Below, in pieces: positions 17,139-25,737 of a stretch of DNA of 64,000 nucleotides (the first letter of the stretch is position 1; each line of letters starts with the position of its first letter). This stretch comes from Geobacter sp. UBA5730. GTDB taxonomy: Bacteria > Desulfobacterota > Desulfuromonadia > Geobacterales > Pseudopelobacteraceae. Below the pieces are notes generated by a model. That model saw only the letters and a list, made by a program, of their open reading frames with translations. It had not been told where the DNA came from and searched no databases. A program made the translations under genes and the position numbers. The stretch spans positions 1 through 64,000 of the forward strand of contig DIGE01000007.1 in assembly GCA_002419465.1 (NCBI GenBank), given 5' to 3'.

Positions 17139-19004
17139 GTGAAGATCAAGTCGCTGACACTTACAGATTTTCGGGCCTTCCCAGGACCAGCGCCGCAATC
17201 TTTCAATCTGGATGGTAAGAACCTGCTGGTTTATGGTGAGAATGGGGCGGGGAAGTCATCCATTTTTCATGCGCTACGGGATTTCTTTTCGTTCAAGCCA
17301 ACCAAGCCAATACAAGACCACAAAAACGTTTTTTCCGGCCAACCGGATGCCGATTGCCGAGTTACAATTGAATTTGCAGACGGCACAGCACCCGTGGCAT
17401 GGAGTAAGGCACATCATCCAGGTTCAAAATCTATTGCCACTGGCGATCCAAGGGTGAAGGAGGCGGCTCTTCGCCGCTCCTGCCTCGATTATCGGTCAGT
17501 CCTTGATACCAACTATCTGCACGGTGACAACGAAATCAATCTGTTTCACATTGCTGTTAAGCAATTAGTGCATGACTTTCCGGTCACGGTCGCAGGCGGT
17601 GTCACGAAAACTGTCGAAGAGTTGTGGCAGCAAGCCATAAATGCGGAGCCCGTTACTCGCTACCAGTCGCATGAAAGAGTCAATGAGGCGTGTGCTTTAT
17701 TTAATGCTGGGTTCAATCAGGCACTCACGGCTCTTCACCCAAGACTAATTACACTTCTTGGGGAACTGCTCGGAACTGAGGTGACACTTTCTCCATTCCA
17801 GTTCCCAGGAGTTACCTATCAGACAGCACATCAAACAAGAGACCGAAAATTCAACGGCCAGGAAGTAAAAATCGACATTACTTTTCGCGGCCATCAGCCT
17901 GTCAGGCCACAGAACTTTCTCAATGAAGCTCGTCTGTCGGCTCTTGGATTGGCAATTTATCTTGCAGGAAGGCTGACATTTGTACCAACAGCAGCAACTC
18001 CCTCGCTAAAATTATTGGTTCTCGATGATGTATTAATTGGACTCGACCACTCCAATCGTTTGCCAGTGTTGGAGGTGCTGAAAAAGCATTTTGTCGATTG
18101 GCAGATTGTCCTGCTCACCCATGATCGCGTCTGGTTCGAGATGGCCCGCATGTATACCCAGGATAGCAACCTGTGGTCGTATGCGGAGGTATATGAATCC
18201 GAGGACGTTGATCGTGGAATACCATATCCTATTGTCCGTAAAGTAAACGACAAGGCGGCTTATGGGTGTTTGGAGCAAGCAAGGAAGTTCCTGGCGGACC
18301 ATCATGTTCCTGCATCCGCAAATTACGCGCGAGCTTCCTTTGAATTGGCACTGAAGTTATTTTGTCAACGCTTTGCCGTTCCGGTTCAATTCAATATGGA
18401 TCCACGACATGTGGACACCGAAAACCTTCTTTCTGCGGTAGAACGGTGGATAAAAGATCATGCGGCCAAAGCTACTATGGCTGGCGTGATAGAAGGCGTT
18501 AAACTGTTTCGCAAGGTCGTCTTAAATCCTTATTCCCATGCATCACCACCTAATATCGCTGAAGCAGAGGTGAAGGGGGCGATTTCTGCAATAGAAAGGT
18601 TGCTGGATACCCTTGACCCGAAAAAAGCAACCGACAAAAAACTACTCGAGATTACGCGATCTCTGCTTGCCGCTCCTACGCCCACAGTTGAGGATGTGGT
18701 TACAGCGATGTCCTATTTGCGTGCCGCGTTTACCTTAAGTCTCAGATCATATTGCGAGAGGAAAAGGGTTGCAGTTGCTTACTCAAATGCGCTTTCAAGC
18801 AACCGGCAACTATGGGATAAGGCAAAGACTGATGTAACGCATCCAATCCCACACACAATTGTACCGGCTGTAGAAGCTCACGGTCATATTCTAATTGACG
18901 AACCATCGCTTGTTACAGTTACAGGATTAACACAAATTACGGTTCAGGCTGCTTTGGCGGCAATTGAAGTTGCTGGATGTCCAGAAAAAACGGTTCTTGA
19001 TTAA
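17139..19004 (+). CDS. RecF/SMC-like AAA ATPase of the defence operon
   Basis: A 621-residue protein starting at GTG two bases after the methylase stop. The opening MKIKSLTLTDFRAF and Walker A YGENGAGKSS (33-41) are typical of RecF/RloC/OLD-type ABC ATPases. A signature-like segment LSALGLAIYLAG (~265) and Walker B LLVLDDVLIGLD (~291) follow with a D-loop, and the next stretch, VLLTHDRVWFEM, carries the H-loop His. There is no long central coiled coil. The C-terminal ~250 residues are helical (ARKFLADHHVPASANYARAS; LNPYSHASP) and resemble HEPN-like helical tails, though a canonical RxxxxH is not clear. The predicted role is ATP-driven sensing or gating for the nuclease partners. Confidence 0.85.
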   Translation: MKIKSLTLTDFRAFPGPAPQSFNLDGKNLLVYGENGAGKSSIFHALRDFFSFKPTKPIQDHKNVFSGQPDADCRVTIEFADGTAPVAWSKAHHPGSKSIATGDPRVKEAALRRSCLDYRSVLDTNYLHGDNEINLFHIAVKQLVHDFPVTVAGGVTKTVEELWQQAINAEPVTRYQSHERVNEACALFNAGFNQALTALHPRLITLLGELLGTEVTLSPFQFPGVTYQTAHQTRDRKFNGQEVKIDITFRGHQPVRPQNFLNEARLSALGLAIYLAGRLTFVPTAATPSLKLLVLDDVLIGLDHSNRLPVLEVLKKHFVDWQIVLLTHDRVWFEMARMYTQDSNLWSYAEVYESEDVDRGIPYPIVRKVNDKAAYGCLEQARKFLADHHVPASANYARASFELALKLFCQRFAVPVQFNMDPRHVDTENLLSAVERWIKDHAAKATMAGVIEGVKLFRKVVLNPYSHASPPNIAEAEVKGAISAIERLLDTLDPKKATDKKLLEITRSLLAAPTPTVEDVVTAMSYLRAAFTLSLRSYCERKRVAVAYSNALSSNRQLWDKAKTDVTHPIPHTIVPAVEAHGHILIDEPSLVTVTGLTQITVQAALAAIEVAGCPEKTVLD

Positions 19005-19040
19005 TGAAGAAACGACTTTATACATATACTTGGAGGCTGT

Positions 19041-20897
19041 ATGTCCACGTTTGATTCCACCAAATGCCGTCTTGAGGATTTGCTGAAAAATATTATGACC
19101 GGTACAATCCAGCTTCCTGATTTCCAGCGTGGTTGGGTGTGGGATGATGAGCATATCAGATCTCTTTTGGTCAGTATTGCCCGAGCGTTTCCTGTTGGAG
19201 CAGTTATGCTGCTGGAAAATGGTGGAGAGACCAAATTCAAAATACGTCCTGTCGAAGGTATTGATCCGTCGAAGATCACCCCAGAAAAGGCAGAAAAATT
19301 GATACTTGATGGTCAGCAGCGGCTGACATCCCTTACCCAGGTGCTGATGTTCACAGCGCCTGTTGCCACAAGAGACAACAAAAAGCGGGAAATAAAGAAG
19401 TTCTATTACATTGACATTGAAAAGGCACTTCAGGGGCCGTTGAGTTATGAAGAGGCCATTTTCGGAGTTGAAGCAGACAAGATGCTTCGTGTGAATTTTG
19501 GCCGTGACATTAAGCTTGACCTAAGCTCTGCGGAAAAAGAATACAGCAACTTCTGCTTCCCCTGTAACCAGATACTCAATTCTGATATGTGGGAAGAAGG
19601 TTTGAATGCCTATGATCCAGCAAAGTTTTCACGATACATGGAGTTCCGCAAAGTTGTGCTGGGGGAGTTCCGGAAGTACGACGTACCGATTATTGAACTG
19701 AAAAAGGAAAACAAGAAGGAAGCTGTCTGCCTTGTCTTCGAGAAAGTGAATACCGGTGGGGTTCCGCTTTCTGTCTTTGAGCTGCTTACGGCCAGCTATG
19801 CTGCCGATGGTATTAATCTAAGAGATGAATGGTACGGAAATAAGATTGATGGGGCTGAAGGAATTCATCATTACCTGTACCGGCAAAGACTTCTCCGTTC
19901 AATAGAGCCCACCGACTTTTTCCAAGCTCTGTCATTACTCCATAGCTATGCTCTGCGCCAGGAAGATATCCGCAATGGCAAGACAGGAAAACAAATTACG
20001 GGTGTCAGTGCCAAAAGAGAAACCGTTCTTTCCTTGCCCTTATCAGCCTACCAGGACTGGAAAATAAAATTGAGGGACGGTTTCTGGAACGCAGCTAAAT
20101 TCCTCCGGAAAGAATCATTTTTCTCAACCGCAGATCTGCCCTATCGAACACAACTTGTTCCACTCGCTGCCGCTATAACCATGCTGGGAGAACATTGGCT
20201 CGAACAGAAGGTTTATGATAAATTGGCTCAGTGGTATTGGTGTGGGGTCCTGGGGGAGTTGTACGGTGGAGCTGTAGAAACTAGATTTGCCAACGACGTA
20301 CAAGAACTGTTGGAGTGGATTAACAACAATGGTACGGAGCCTTCTACCGTAAGGGATGCCAACTTTCAACCAGGGCGTCTTGATACACTCCGCTCAAGAA
20401 CAAGTGCGGCTTACAAAGGCATTCATGTTCTGTTCCAGCGTAATGGTGCCCGAGATTTCTTCTGGAAATCTACAATCCGTGATCTTGATGAAACTGACTG
20501 GGAAGACAATAAGCTGGATATCCACCACATCTTCCCCAAGGCATGGTGTGAAGCGAAAGGTATTGGCCCAGCACAGTATAATTCTGTTCTCAACAAAACC
20601 CCGATTTCCTACAAAGCAAACCGTATGATCGGCGGGAAAGCGCCTTCTGATTACCTCTTGCAGATTCAGAAGCATCCAACTGTCCAGCTTAACGACGCTG
20701 ACATGGATACAATTCTTTCAACCCATTGCCTTGATACCGTTTCACTCCGCAATAACGATTATCTCACCTTTATTGAAGAGCGCAGGTCCAGACTGTTGGC
20801 TAAAATTACCGGTGCAATGGGTAAGGCTATAATTGATTCTACTGAAATTATTGCTGATGACGAATCCGATGAGGATGACGACTTTGATAACCCTTGA
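19041..20897 (+). CDS. DUF262-DUF1524 HNH nuclease (GmrSD/BrxU/SspE-like)
   Basis: A 618-residue protein. The N-terminal DUF262 domain shows IQLPDFQRGWVW (~24) and the nucleotide-binding signature LDGQQRLTSL (~89-98). The C-terminal DUF1524 domain carries the HNH-type motif LDIHHIFP (~492-499) and an Asn-rich end (LNKTPISYKANR). The combination is that of single-chain GmrSD/BrxU-type enzymes that restrict modified DNA, and of SspE. Because it follows an adenine methylase it may act conditionally on methylation state, cutting foreign modified DNA or sparing self; this is inference. A GGAGG ribosome site precedes the ATG. The gene overlaps the next one, implying coupled translation. Confidence 0.87.
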   Translation: MSTFDSTKCRLEDLLKNIMTGTIQLPDFQRGWVWDDEHIRSLLVSIARAFPVGAVMLLENGGETKFKIRPVEGIDPSKITPEKAEKLILDGQQRLTSLTQVLMFTAPVATRDNKKREIKKFYYIDIEKALQGPLSYEEAIFGVEADKMLRVNFGRDIKLDLSSAEKEYSNFCFPCNQILNSDMWEEGLNAYDPAKFSRYMEFRKVVLGEFRKYDVPIIELKKENKKEAVCLVFEKVNTGGVPLSVFELLTASYAADGINLRDEWYGNKIDGAEGIHHYLYRQRLLRSIEPTDFFQALSLLHSYALRQEDIRNGKTGKQITGVSAKRETVLSLPLSAYQDWKIKLRDGFWNAAKFLRKESFFSTADLPYRTQLVPLAAAITMLGEHWLEQKVYDKLAQWYWCGVLGELYGGAVETRFANDVQELLEWINNNGTEPSTVRDANFQPGRLDTLRSRTSAAYKGIHVLFQRNGARDFFWKSTIRDLDETDWEDNKLDIHHIFPKAWCEAKGIGPAQYNSVLNKTPISYKANRMIGGKAPSDYLLQIQKHPTVQLNDADMDTILSTHCLDTVSLRNNDYLTFIEERRSRLLAKITGAMGKAIIDSTEIIADDESDEDDDFDNP

Positions 20898-22575
20898 CCA
20901 ATTGACCGACATTATCGCCAAAGGCGAACAACTTGACATAGAGTTCAAATCTGACCGGAGAACAATGCCTGACCGCGAAATTTACGAAGAGGTCGTTTCT
21001 CTGGCCAATAGTAAAGGCGGTGTTCTCCTGATCGGAGTAGAAGATGATGGCGCAATAACCGGCACCCATCCCCGCCATGGCGATGTTACTGATCCACCAA
21101 AACTCCAATCGGCAATCTTCAATAATACCGTTCCGAGCATTAACACCCGCATCTCAGTTGTCAGGCACGGTCTGGGCCAGGTGATTGCCATTGAGGTTGA
21201 TCCCTACCCTGAACCGTGTGCCACAAAGTCTGGTAAGGCATTGCATCGCACCATCAAATCAGACGGCAAGCCGGAGAGTGTGCCGTTCTACCCCAGAGAT
21301 CAGCGTTCTCGCAGGGTTGATCTGGGGCTGTTGGATTTCTCGGCACAGGTGCTCGAACAACTGACCTTTGCAGACCTTGATCCGCTGGAATTTGAGCGGT
21401 TACGTCAGGAGATTGTACGCCTGCGTGGCGACAGGAGCCTGCTGGATCTTTCCAATGAAGAAGTTGCCAAGGCACTGCGCCTTGTGGAGACAAGACACGG
21501 CAAACTTGTTCCCAATGTAGCTGGACTACTGCTGCTGGGCAGAGAAGATGTAATCGAAGAGGTTATTCCAACCCATCAGGTGCATTTTCAGGTTCTTGAC
21601 GCACAGGCCAATGTAAAGGTGAATGACCCCTTCAGGGCTCCGCTTCTCAAAACTCTCCAGGAAATAGGCGCTCGCTTTGCAGCCCGTAACGAGGAGAAGG
21701 AAATAACCATCGGCATGCTCAGGCTACCGGTGCCGGATTATTCCCCTAGCGGCTTCCGTGAGGCGGTCAACAATGCCATCCTGCACCGTGATTATACTCG
21801 GCTTGATGATGTCTATATCCAGATGCACCATGATCAGATGCTTATTGCCAGCCCAGGCGGTTTCCCGGAGGGTGTAACCGTTGATAACCTGCTTGTGCAT
21901 GAACCAAAACCCAGAAATCCCAGGCTTGCGGCAGCCTTCAAGCGGATCGGCCTGGTTGAGCAGACAGGACGAGGGGTTGACCGGATATTTGAAGGGCAAC
22001 TCCGTTATGGCCGCCCGGCTCCTGATTATGCCCGCAGTGATACCAATGGAGTCCGTGTCATACTGAATGGTGGTGAACCGTCTCTCAAGTTTGCCTCTTT
22101 TGTGTATGAAGAGGATAAGGCTGGCAGGCCGTTTGTACTGGATGAGCTGATTGTTTTGAATACGCTCTTTGTCCAGCGGAGAATTGATTCTGAGCAGGTT
22201 TCAAAGGTTATCCAGAAAGGCCCATCAGAAGGTAAGAGAGTTTTGGAGCGTCTGCTCGAACGAGGTCTTATAGAGGCGCGTGGCGAAAAACGGGCAAGGA
22301 TTTATCATCTGGCAGTGAGCCTCTATAACCGCCTTGATGATGTCTCAGGCTATGTGAGGACCAAGGGGTTTGACAAGATACAGCAATACCAGATGGTGCT
22401 CTCAGCCTTGGATGCTAAAAAAGACAAACGGATCACACGGGAAGATGTTGCTGAGCTGTGTAAGGTCACCCCTGCCCAGGCATACCACCTGTTAAAAAAG
22501 ATGACTAAGGATGGCAAGTTAGAGCTTCATGGTAATGGACGGGGCTCATATTACACTGCTAAAACGCACGGCTAA
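20875..22575 (+). CDS. AlbA_2/Schlafen-type ATP-binding protein with winged helix
   Basis: About 566 residues. The N-terminus has an AlbA_2 (Schlafen AlbA) domain: LDIEFKSDRR near residue 20, then VVSLANSKGGVLLIGVEDDG. A central GHKL-like/HATPase_c_4 portion follows: GFREAVNNAILHRDY, then RNPRLAAAFKRIGLVEQTGR with a GRGVDRI motif. C-terminal winged-helix segments complete it (VIQKGPSEGKRVLERLLERG and a final HTH). Family members are regulators or nucleic-acid-acting accessory proteins in defence loci. The start is uncertain: in-frame ATGs at 20869 and 20875 both lie inside the end of the DUF262 gene. The overlap of about 23 bases puts it in the same operon. Confidence 0.8.
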   Translation: MTTLITLDQLTDIIAKGEQLDIEFKSDRRTMPDREIYEEVVSLANSKGGVLLIGVEDDGAITGTHPRHGDVTDPPKLQSAIFNNTVPSINTRISVVRHGLGQVIAIEVDPYPEPCATKSGKALHRTIKSDGKPESVPFYPRDQRSRRVDLGLLDFSAQVLEQLTFADLDPLEFERLRQEIVRLRGDRSLLDLSNEEVAKALRLVETRHGKLVPNVAGLLLLGREDVIEEVIPTHQVHFQVLDAQANVKVNDPFRAPLLKTLQEIGARFAARNEEKEITIGMLRLPVPDYSPSGFREAVNNAILHRDYTRLDDVYIQMHHDQMLIASPGGFPEGVTVDNLLVHEPKPRNPRLAAAFKRIGLVEQTGRGVDRIFEGQLRYGRPAPDYARSDTNGVRVILNGGEPSLKFASFVYEEDKAGRPFVLDELIVLNTLFVQRRIDSEQVSKVIQKGPSEGKRVLERLLERGLIEARGEKRARIYHLAVSLYNRLDDVSGYVRTKGFDKIQQYQMVLSALDAKKDKRITREDVAELCKVTPAQAYHLLKKMTKDGKLELHGNGRGSYYTAKTHG

Positions 22576-22686
22576 ACGCACGGAATAATCGCCAAACGCA
22601 CGGTCGTGTGTTTATGTGTGATTGCTTCATAAATACAAGTAAATGCAGCTGGTTGATGAGCTGCTAAAGGCAAGGGAACTACATAA

Positions 22687-22869
22687 ATGGCAATGACCGT
22701 TGAAATCAAAGACAACAAGCTCTGTATCGAAATTGACCTGGAGAAACCAGCACCGTCAGCGTCTGGCAAAACGTTGGTCGTTGCCAGCACACGCGGCAAT
22801 GCCGTAACAGACGTTATGGTTGACGGCAAACCGGTTACAATTGGGCTGAATGCGTATATCAAGCCCTGA
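22687..22869 (+). CDS. Small conserved-type protein of mobile elements, 60 residues
   Basis: A 60-residue acidic/basic mixed protein (MAMTVEIKDNKLCIEIDLEK) with a repeated beta-strand pattern and a C-terminal VMVDGKPVTIGLNAYIKP. Similar short proteins are familiar from islands and plasmids, but no function is known to me. The start is supported by AAGGG 11 bases upstream. It stands alone between the defence operon and the next unknown gene. Confidence 0.6.
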   Translation: MAMTVEIKDNKLCIEIDLEKPAPSASGKTLVVASTRGNAVTDVMVDGKPVTIGLNAYIKP

Positions 22870-23003
22870 TGCTGGGAACATGCTAAAAAATTACTCCAAC
22901 CGTCTTTTCAACCGATGGAAAACGGGAAAACTTTGACAGTCAGGTGGTATCAGGCGAGCAGGGGTATGTAACAGCCTGCCACTCTTTACTGCAGGGGAAT
23001 AAC

Positions 23004-24998
23004 ATGGATAGCTACAGCCTTGATGAAGCCGCACATTTATTGAAACCCACCCCTGATTACTTTAGCAAAACGCTTGAACAACTTCGCAACATGATTTTGT
23101 TCGCTGGCAAAGCCCATCCCATACTTAAACCATGTGTTTTCTTCCCCGAACCTGTTTCAATGCGCCTAGCACACCGTAATGCAAACATTTACGTTCAAGA
23201 GTCCGGTATTGAGCACACCATGAAATCAGTTAACGCCTTACCGGACGATCCGGCGGAGGCTGCAAGGCAGAAACGGGTAGACCGGCACTGGCCAGAGGAT
23301 GCTTTAACACCCTTTAAATATCCCCAAGTGATGTGCCAGGGGTTGTTTGAGTTGACCTTTTACCCTGAACACATGGATATGGCTGAGGTCAAGGATTCAG
23401 GCAGGATTCAACTCTATCGGAGAAAAGCTGTTCGTGCTCCACTCGCAAATGCGGCTGTAGATAGGATTATGAATGGCTGGTATGCCATGAGCCGGGAAGA
23501 GGTAAGCAGAGCAAAGGCCAGGACGAGGCAGGAAATCGGCGATATTGTTATACTAACACAGGGCGATCTTCATTATCTGGTGGATGCCCCTGTGAGCATT
23601 CCACTTTCAGACATTCGGATTACGGACAAAATGCTTACCGAGTATGCCGCCAGAGAGGGGATAATTCTACCGAAACCCCACCCGGCACTGCCACCGCTGA
23701 CAATTCTCCAACCAATACCGAACGTGAAAACCTTCACGCAAGAAGAGGTTGCAGTCATTCTAAAGACCGATGCTGACAGCGTTTTTAATAGAATGATGGG
23801 TAGACTGGGTGTGCTACTTCAGCCGTCTATTATTATCAAGAAACCTGTACAAATGCAGCGGACTGAATTTGTTGGCGGGAATCCTGATGATTATGGTAGA
23901 GGCGCAGAGCAAATTACAGTCAAGGAGGGACTTACCGGCGTATTTGGTGTTGGTGGTATCCGTCCTCTTCAATGGGATGAACTTGGATTAGCTCAAATAA
24001 CATTCGGAGACTCAAGCGGAGTGCTTCTGTCTCAGGGAGAACGCTCCTATATGGTCAAAGATCCTCTAAAAATTCGTAGAGAGGATCTTGTTGTCACTGA
24101 TGTAGACTTGCTCCAGTATGGAAAAGAGACAATCGGTGTAACCTTTGAGTTGCTACAGACTGAAAATGAACAGGTGTACTCTTTACAGGCGTTCACGATC
24201 AAGCTTCCTGTTATCGGTGGAGAAGAGGTTATTCCTATTCGTCTACTCCTGCTTATAACGGAACCAAAAATATCACCAAGTTTTCTCGTTGAAGCCTTAT
24301 GGAATCCCAGAGGTGATTACTTGTCTTGTCTTAGACATGAGCCTTTTTACAAAGACTGGACATTGCTTGACAAGGAATTGAAAAAAATCGAAGCCACTGA
24401 CGATCTTGAAAAACAACTCAAACTGTTGCCAAGTGGCGTATTCGTAACCAGAAACGACTTTGAGGCTTTTGAGTTTTACCAACAAGCATTCCAAATCAAA
24501 CAGGACAGAGCTGTTCCAGACGACTTGCTTATCCTTGCCTATGAAGGTTTTGACGTATTCTCCATAACTCCCCACCGTCTACCAGAACAAAAGCCCATTG
24601 TTGTTGCTGGGCAGAAAGAATCGTCTAGAGAACAAGCCGTTAATGCTACAAAAAAACAAAAGAGAGACAACCTAAAAGCGCCTGATACAACAAACCGCCG
24701 AAGCGCCAGAAGCACTTTTATGGATGATGCCCTGCATGAGTATTGGACGAAACACAAAAAAAAACCTAATACCATTGACAACCTGATGGAGAGCGTAAAA
24801 CCAGGAACCGCGAACCGAAAAGGCGATGAAAAATATGAGGTGGTTGATGTGATGACATCGCCGGATATATATTTGACGCTCAGAACCAAAAAAGGAGCTG
24901 AGCCACTTAGTTACAAGCAGGTGAAAAAGTCTTTTGAATACCGCTTAGGCGCGAAGGTATATAGAGATATGACCCTAAGGGCAAAACCAACGACATAA
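23004..24998 (+). CDS. Large unrecognised island protein, 664 residues
   Basis: The start at 23004 (MDSYSLDEAAHLLKPTPDYF) is chosen because GGGG lies 9 bases before it. Two similar short segments (YSLDEAAHLLKPTPDYF at the start and FTQEEVAVILKTDADSVF near residue 250) look like repeated helix-turn-helix-type units. Each is followed by a beta-rich block that includes QLYRRKAV and LPLSYK-like strands, suggesting an internal duplication. The C-terminal ~100 residues are Lys-rich and end in a compact charged helix pair (MDDALHEYWTKHKKKPNTID). No known enzymatic motif was found. Similar protein shapes often lie just before AlpA/replication modules of islands; this is a weak contextual link. A strong terminator follows at 25024. 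Confidence 0.65.
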   Translation: MDSYSLDEAAHLLKPTPDYFSKTLEQLRNMILFAGKAHPILKPCVFFPEPVSMRLAHRNANIYVQESGIEHTMKSVNALPDDPAEAARQKRVDRHWPEDALTPFKYPQVMCQGLFELTFYPEHMDMAEVKDSGRIQLYRRKAVRAPLANAAVDRIMNGWYAMSREEVSRAKARTRQEIGDIVILTQGDLHYLVDAPVSIPLSDIRITDKMLTEYAAREGIILPKPHPALPPLTILQPIPNVKTFTQEEVAVILKTDADSVFNRMMGRLGVLLQPSIIIKKPVQMQRTEFVGGNPDDYGRGAEQITVKEGLTGVFGVGGIRPLQWDELGLAQITFGDSSGVLLSQGERSYMVKDPLKIRREDLVVTDVDLLQYGKETIGVTFELLQTENEQVYSLQAFTIKLPVIGGEEVIPIRLLLLITEPKISPSFLVEALWNPRGDYLSCLRHEPFYKDWTLLDKELKKIEATDDLEKQLKLLPSGVFVTRNDFEAFEFYQQAFQIKQDRAVPDDLLILAYEGFDVFSITPHRLPEQKPIVVAGQKESSREQAVNATKKQKRDNLKAPDTTNRRSARSTFMDDALHEYWTKHKKKPNTIDNLMESVKPGTANRKGDEKYEVVDVMTSPDIYLTLRTKKGAEPLSYKQVKKSFEYRLGAKVYRDMTLRAKPTT

Positions 24999-25023
24999 TC
25001 CACCATAAATATCTAAAAAAACC

Positions 25024-25057
25024 ACGCCGTAGAGCTTGTTTCTCTGCGGCGTTTTAT
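25024..25057 (+). terminator. Rho-independent terminator after the unknown gene
   Basis: Eleven-base arms ACGCCGTAGAG and CTCTGCGGCGT (one G-U pair) with a 7-base loop run into TTTTATTTTTC. It separates the cargo transcription unit from the AlpA/replication module. Confidence 0.85.
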
Positions 25058-25061
25058 TTTT

Positions 25062-25105
25062 CTAAAACCGACCTAAAACCGGCCTAAAACGGACCTAAAA
25101 CGGAC
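25062..25105 (+). repeat. Four tandem 11-bp iterons upstream of the AlpA-like gene
   Basis: Four head-to-tail copies of CTAAAACSGRC at 25062, 25073, 25084 and 25095; copies 3 and 4 are identical. The 11-base period places copies on nearly the same helix face. They lie about 105 bases before the AlpA-like gene and upstream of the TOPRIM/DUF3987 gene, so they are candidate binding sites of a replication initiator or of the AlpA-like regulator. Confidence 0.75.
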
Positions 25106-25210
25106 CGCAAAAAAACATAACATCTTGTAATCACTATTGATTTTTACACTTCAGCGATTATCATAAAGCTACCATTTCGCGAGTGGAATACATCAGTAGA
25201 GGTATAAGCT

Positions 25211-25462
25211 ATGGCAAGAAAATTTCTGAAGTTCCCGGCATTGTCCGAAAAACTAGGCGGCAGGTCACGGGCAAGTATCCATCGTGACATGCGTGATCGT
25301 GGCTTTCCTAAGCCTATCAACCTTGGCGCAAATTCCGTTGTATGGGATGAAGAGGCTGTAGACTGTTGGCTTGATGAACTGGCAAAGATGCAGTACGAGC
25401 CTGTTTCTGTAGCCCCAGGCGCAAAACGCGGCAGACATCCCAAGATCAAGACGGGGGTGTAG
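25211..25462 (+). CDS. AlpA-like MerR-type regulator (putative excisionase/activator)
   Basis: An 83-residue winged-helix protein with the AlpA/phage-regulator layout: MARKFLKFPALSEKLGGRS (wHTH), ASIHRDMRDRGFPKPINLGA, then VVWDEEAVDCWLDELA. AlpA-type proteins activate island excision or bind att and promoter DNA. It is followed immediately by two small-spacing genes ending in a TOPRIM/DUF3987 protein, suggesting it controls or opens a replication/excision module. The 11-bp iterons upstream could be its operator. Confidence 0.8.
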   Translation: MARKFLKFPALSEKLGGRSRASIHRDMRDRGFPKPINLGANSVVWDEEAVDCWLDELAKMQYEPVSVAPGAKRGRHPKIKTGV

Positions 25463-25467
25463 CCATT

Positions 25468-25737
25468 ATGAGACCAGATTACATCAAAACAACTGATATT
25501 GACCTCTCATCAGCCATTATGACCCTTACCGAGATACGCCCAGTGCTATTTCCCGGACGCAGCCCAGGAGACTTGGTAGAGATTGTGTTTTCAGCCAGTG
25601 ACGAGATCAGGCTGATTGCCCAGCGGTATGCCACCGGAGAACTGCTTGCGCCGGTTAAGCGTTTGGCTACCTGGCGTAATACTTTGTACCGCTACATCAA
25701 GGAAGTTGAGCGCACACGGCGGGAGGTTGCCCTATGA
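25468..25737 (+). CDS. Small unknown protein between AlpA-like and TOPRIM genes
   Basis: An 89-residue protein (MRPDYIKTTDIDLSSAIMTL) with no recognised domain, mostly helical and basic at the C-terminus (ERTRREVAL). It begins 5 bases after the AlpA-like stop and its stop overlaps the ATG of the TOPRIM/DUF3987 gene (ATGA), so it is translated in that unit. A role as accessory replication or regulatory protein is possible only by context. Confidence 0.6.
   Translation: MRPDYIKTTDIDLSSAIMTLTEIRPVLFPGRSPGDLVEIVFSASDEIRLIAQRYATGELLAPVKRLATWRNTLYRYIKEVERTRREVAL

Noticed and set aside
20833..20897. The earlier ATGs at 20833-20869 as start of the AlbA-type gene
   Set aside because: They would lengthen the overlap with the DUF262 gene without a ribosome site; the later ATG at 20875 is preferred, though this is not certain.
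22562..22603. Three copies of AAACGCACGG at the end of the AlbA-type gene
   Set aside because: The copies are short and unevenly spaced (12 and 20 bases) and partly coding; they may be slippage or chance rather than a functional array.
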